64,000 bases of DNA from Asanoa iriomotensis (GTDB lineage: Bacteria > Actinomycetota > Actinomycetes > Mycobacteriales > Micromonosporaceae), in NCBI RefSeq assembly GCF_016862515.1, contig NZ_BONC01000006.1:62001-126000 (forward strand), in the 5' to 3' direction. Numbering within the stretch: the first letter of the stretch is position 1; each line of letters begins with the position of its first letter. Positions 62,347 to 64,000 of this stretch are shown one piece after another. Made by a program: the position numbers and the translations under genes. Under the pieces are notes generated by a model. The model was given only the letters and a program-made list of their open reading frames with translations. It searched no databases and was not told the DNA's origin.

Positions 62347-62855
62347 CCTCCGTCCACATCGGCCTCGACCGCGGCGACGCCACCGTCGCCGCGGCCGAGC
62401 ACTGGCTCCACGAGCTGCTCGCCGACATCGACCCCACCGACGTGATGGCGTGCACCCACTTCGTCTCGACGCCGACGCCGCATGTCGCGGTCAGCCTGGC
62501 ACTCCCGCGGGCCCTTACGCTGCCGGACCCGGCGGCGGAGTTCGCGGAGGGCGCGCGGATCGCCCGGGACGCGCACGCGGCCGGCACGGCCGGCCGAGCC
62601 GTGGTGTTCCCGGGCCAGGACCGGATGACCGGCGTCATGTCGGTCGCGGACCTCCTCGCCGCCGGCGCCATCGACCGGATCAGGGTCCTCGGCAGCGCGG
62701 CGCCGCCAGCTCCGTCGACGGAGGTGGACACGCTCGGCTACCTCCGTCCGCAATGGATGGACGGCCGCCTCACGCTGCTCACCCAACCGGCCAACAGCGG
62801 CCGCCTGGCCCCGTTCGAGGTCGCCGACCAGCGGGGTTGCTGCTCAGACCACTAA
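62343..62855 (+). CDS. Hypothetical protein coupled to the PHP-domain gene
   Basis: 170 residues from GTG 62343, which overlaps the stop of the PHP gene (GTGA). It reads TSVHIGLDRGDATVAAAEHW, CTHFVSTPTPHVAVSLALPR, GRAVVFPGQDRMTGVMSVAD and ends ADQRGCCSDH. Only a small alpha/beta protein can be described; no known motif is evident and there is no signal peptide. The Cys-Cys-x-Asp-His tail could bind metal, which is speculative. The tight overlap supports a role linked to the PHP protein. Ends 1 bp past the start of the convergent methylase stop. Confidence 0.65.
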   Translation: MTSVHIGLDRGDATVAAAEHWLHELLADIDPTDVMACTHFVSTPTPHVAVSLALPRALTLPDPAAEFAEGARIARDAHAAGTAGRAVVFPGQDRMTGVMSVADLLAAGAIDRIRVLGSAAPPAPSTEVDTLGYLRPQWMDGRLTLLTQPANSGRLAPFEVADQRGCCSDH

Positions 62856-64000
62856 CCAACAGGGTCCACACCGATGGTGCCCGCGGTGAGGCTGTCGCCG
62901 ATCTCGCGCGCCAGCACGGCACCACTCGCTGCGGCGTCGTCGAGTCGTGTCCGAAACTCGGCCAGTTGGAGGAAGACCCGCCCGTACTCCTGCTGCTGGT
63001 CCAGGGGCAGCACAGGAATGCTGAGCCGTCTGATGTCGATGCGGAGGGCGCCGCTGACGCCGCTCGACGTGCGGGCCGCGACCCGGACGTTGTCGGTCCG
63101 GGAGATGACGCCCGCGACGAACCACGAGTCGAAGAGGTCCCGGTCGACGCGGATCAGTTGGACTCCCGGTCCGAGCTCGGCCCCGACCTGCTCCGCGGTG
63201 GCCACTCGCGCGGTGATCCGGTGGCCGATGACGGGCACCAGAATGTCACCGGCGGCGACCCGCGGCCCCGGCTCGTCGTCAGCGCCGCGGGCGGCCGTGC
63301 CGGTCGCCGGCCCACCGGACAACGCGTCGGACGGGGTCAGGACAACGGTGGCCGCGCCCTGCCGACCGCGGGAGACCGCTCGCAGGACGGTGATGCTCCC
63401 CGATCGGACCAGATCGGCGACGTCGGCCTGCGGTGCCGATCGCAGCGGCGTCGTCGAGACCTGTCGCACCATGGGCAAGCTTTGCCGTACCCGTTCGATG
63501 AGCTCGTCGAAGTCCTTGATCCTGGCGATGATCTCGGCGGGGTCGGCGGCGACCTCTCGGGCCTGCGCCAGGTAGCGCTGCGGCGTCATGTCGACCTGGT
63601 CGTCGAGCAGCTCGATCGCGGGCACGGCGCGATGGACGGCGGGCTCCTCGGCGTAGCTGCCGGACAGATAGGAACGCCAGGCATTCGCGACGACGTCGAC
63701 GAGGGTACGACCGGCCGGCGCGGCTGTGGCGTCGACGAACAACAGCTCTCCGGACCCGCGCGGGTCGGGCTGGGTCAGCACCCAGACGTGCATCCCGATG
63801 CTCGTCGGTGCCATGAGGCCCGCTGGCAGGGCGACCACCGCCCGCAGCGCGCCACGGCGGATCAGCTCGGCGCGGATGCGACGCCCCGCGGGGCGCGACG
63901 CCGCGGCGGGCGGCATCAGGACCACCGCGGTCCCCTCGGGAGCGAGGTGCGCCAACGCGTGCTGCACCCAGGCGAGCTCGGGCTCCGTCCGCGGTGGCAG
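62852..64000 (-). CDS. N-6 DNA methylase-type protein, C-terminal part (cut by right edge)
   Basis: About 382 residues are visible and the frame is open at the window edge. It starts mid-domain: WVQHALAHLAPEGTAVVLMP and RAELIRRGALRAVVALPAGL, then TSIGMHVWVLTQPD, typical of the end of HsdM-type methylase domains. The catalytic NPPF-type motif is beyond the edge. After residue about 190 comes a region resembling a type I specificity subunit (LPLDQQQEYGRVFLQLAEF is the usual S-domain end helix). So it looks like a single-chain M-S-like protein. Target and partner restriction subunit are not visible. Confidence 0.8.
   Translation of the reverse strand: MPPRTEPELAWVQHALAHLAPEGTAVVLMPPAAASRPAGRRIRAELIRRGALRAVVALPAGLMAPTSIGMHVWVLTQPDPRGSGELLFVDATAAPAGRTLVDVVANAWRSYLSGSYAEEPAVHRAVPAIELLDDQVDMTPQRYLAQAREVAADPAEIIARIKDFDELIERVRQSLPMVRQVSTTPLRSAPQADVADLVRSGSITVLRAVSRGRQGAATVVLTPSDALSGGPATGTAARGADDEPGPRVAAGDILVPVIGHRITARVATAEQVGAELGPGVQLIRVDRDLFDSWFVAGVISRTDNVRVAARTSSGVSGALRIDIRRLSIPVLPLDQQQEYGRVFLQLAEFRTRLDDAAASGAVLAREIGDSLTAGTIGVDPVG

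Overview
The window is high-GC DNA from a Gram-positive actinomycete. Evidence: GTG and TTG starts, ATGA/GTGA gene overlaps, leaderless promoters of the TANNNT type, AfsR/SARP-type regulators, CUT1 sugar transporters with LacI and ROK regulators, lipoprotein signals and a type II polyketide synthase. A Micromonosporaceae-like host is my inference; I ran no search. No tRNA, rRNA, CRISPR array, transposase or replication origin was seen.

Layout. 1-3402: LacI regulator (cut by the left edge) divergent from a sugar ABC operon. 3410-4940: TetR and an SDR oxidoreductase. 4992-6720: two cold-shock genes sharing a conserved structured leader, with a methyltransferase and a small unknown gene between them. 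6720-12145: a DUF4062/NB-ARC/TPR STAND protein, a MocR regulator divergent from a DMT exporter, and a YCII-like protein. 12255-15999: iron-siderophore ABC operon behind an IdeR/DmdR-type iron box. 16062-23598: ROK-controlled alpha-glucoside operon (two permeases, binding protein, GH15, GH31). 23759-25691: P450 and a duplicated TcmI-type cyclase. 25761-31391: a visibly AT-richer accessory island. 31603-34209: a second DUF4062/NB-ARC protein. 34265-45193: ten-gene type II PKS operon resembling spore-pigment (whiE-like) clusters, with its own acetyl-CoA carboxylase and several gene fusions; a divergent SARP regulator follows. 46162-51221: exopolysaccharide-type operon (GT2, GT39-like, GH6, unknown gene, metallo-hydrolase). 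51270-62855: LysR/DMT pair, PadR-controlled hydrolase, a very large secreted protease-lectin, an NTF2-like protein, an XRE regulator and a Tat-exported PHP-domain protein. 62852-64000: N-6 DNA methylase cut by the right edge.

The most unusual part is the island. An NrtR-type Nudix repressor sits divergent from a five-gene cassette: two different nucleoside-deoxyribosyltransferase-like proteins, a Nudix hydrolase, a nucleosidase with about 380 unfamiliar N-terminal residues, and a small unknown protein. An inverted repeat in the shared promoter overlaps the -10 of the repressor and the -35 of the cassette. I propose it as an NAD/nucleotide-responsive nucleotide-processing or conflict system. 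It interrupts the region between two sets of aromatic polyketide genes, with a decayed NADH-dehydrogenase-like gene on its left side. A family of GGAACGGTCCGTT inverted repeats marks convergent gene ends.
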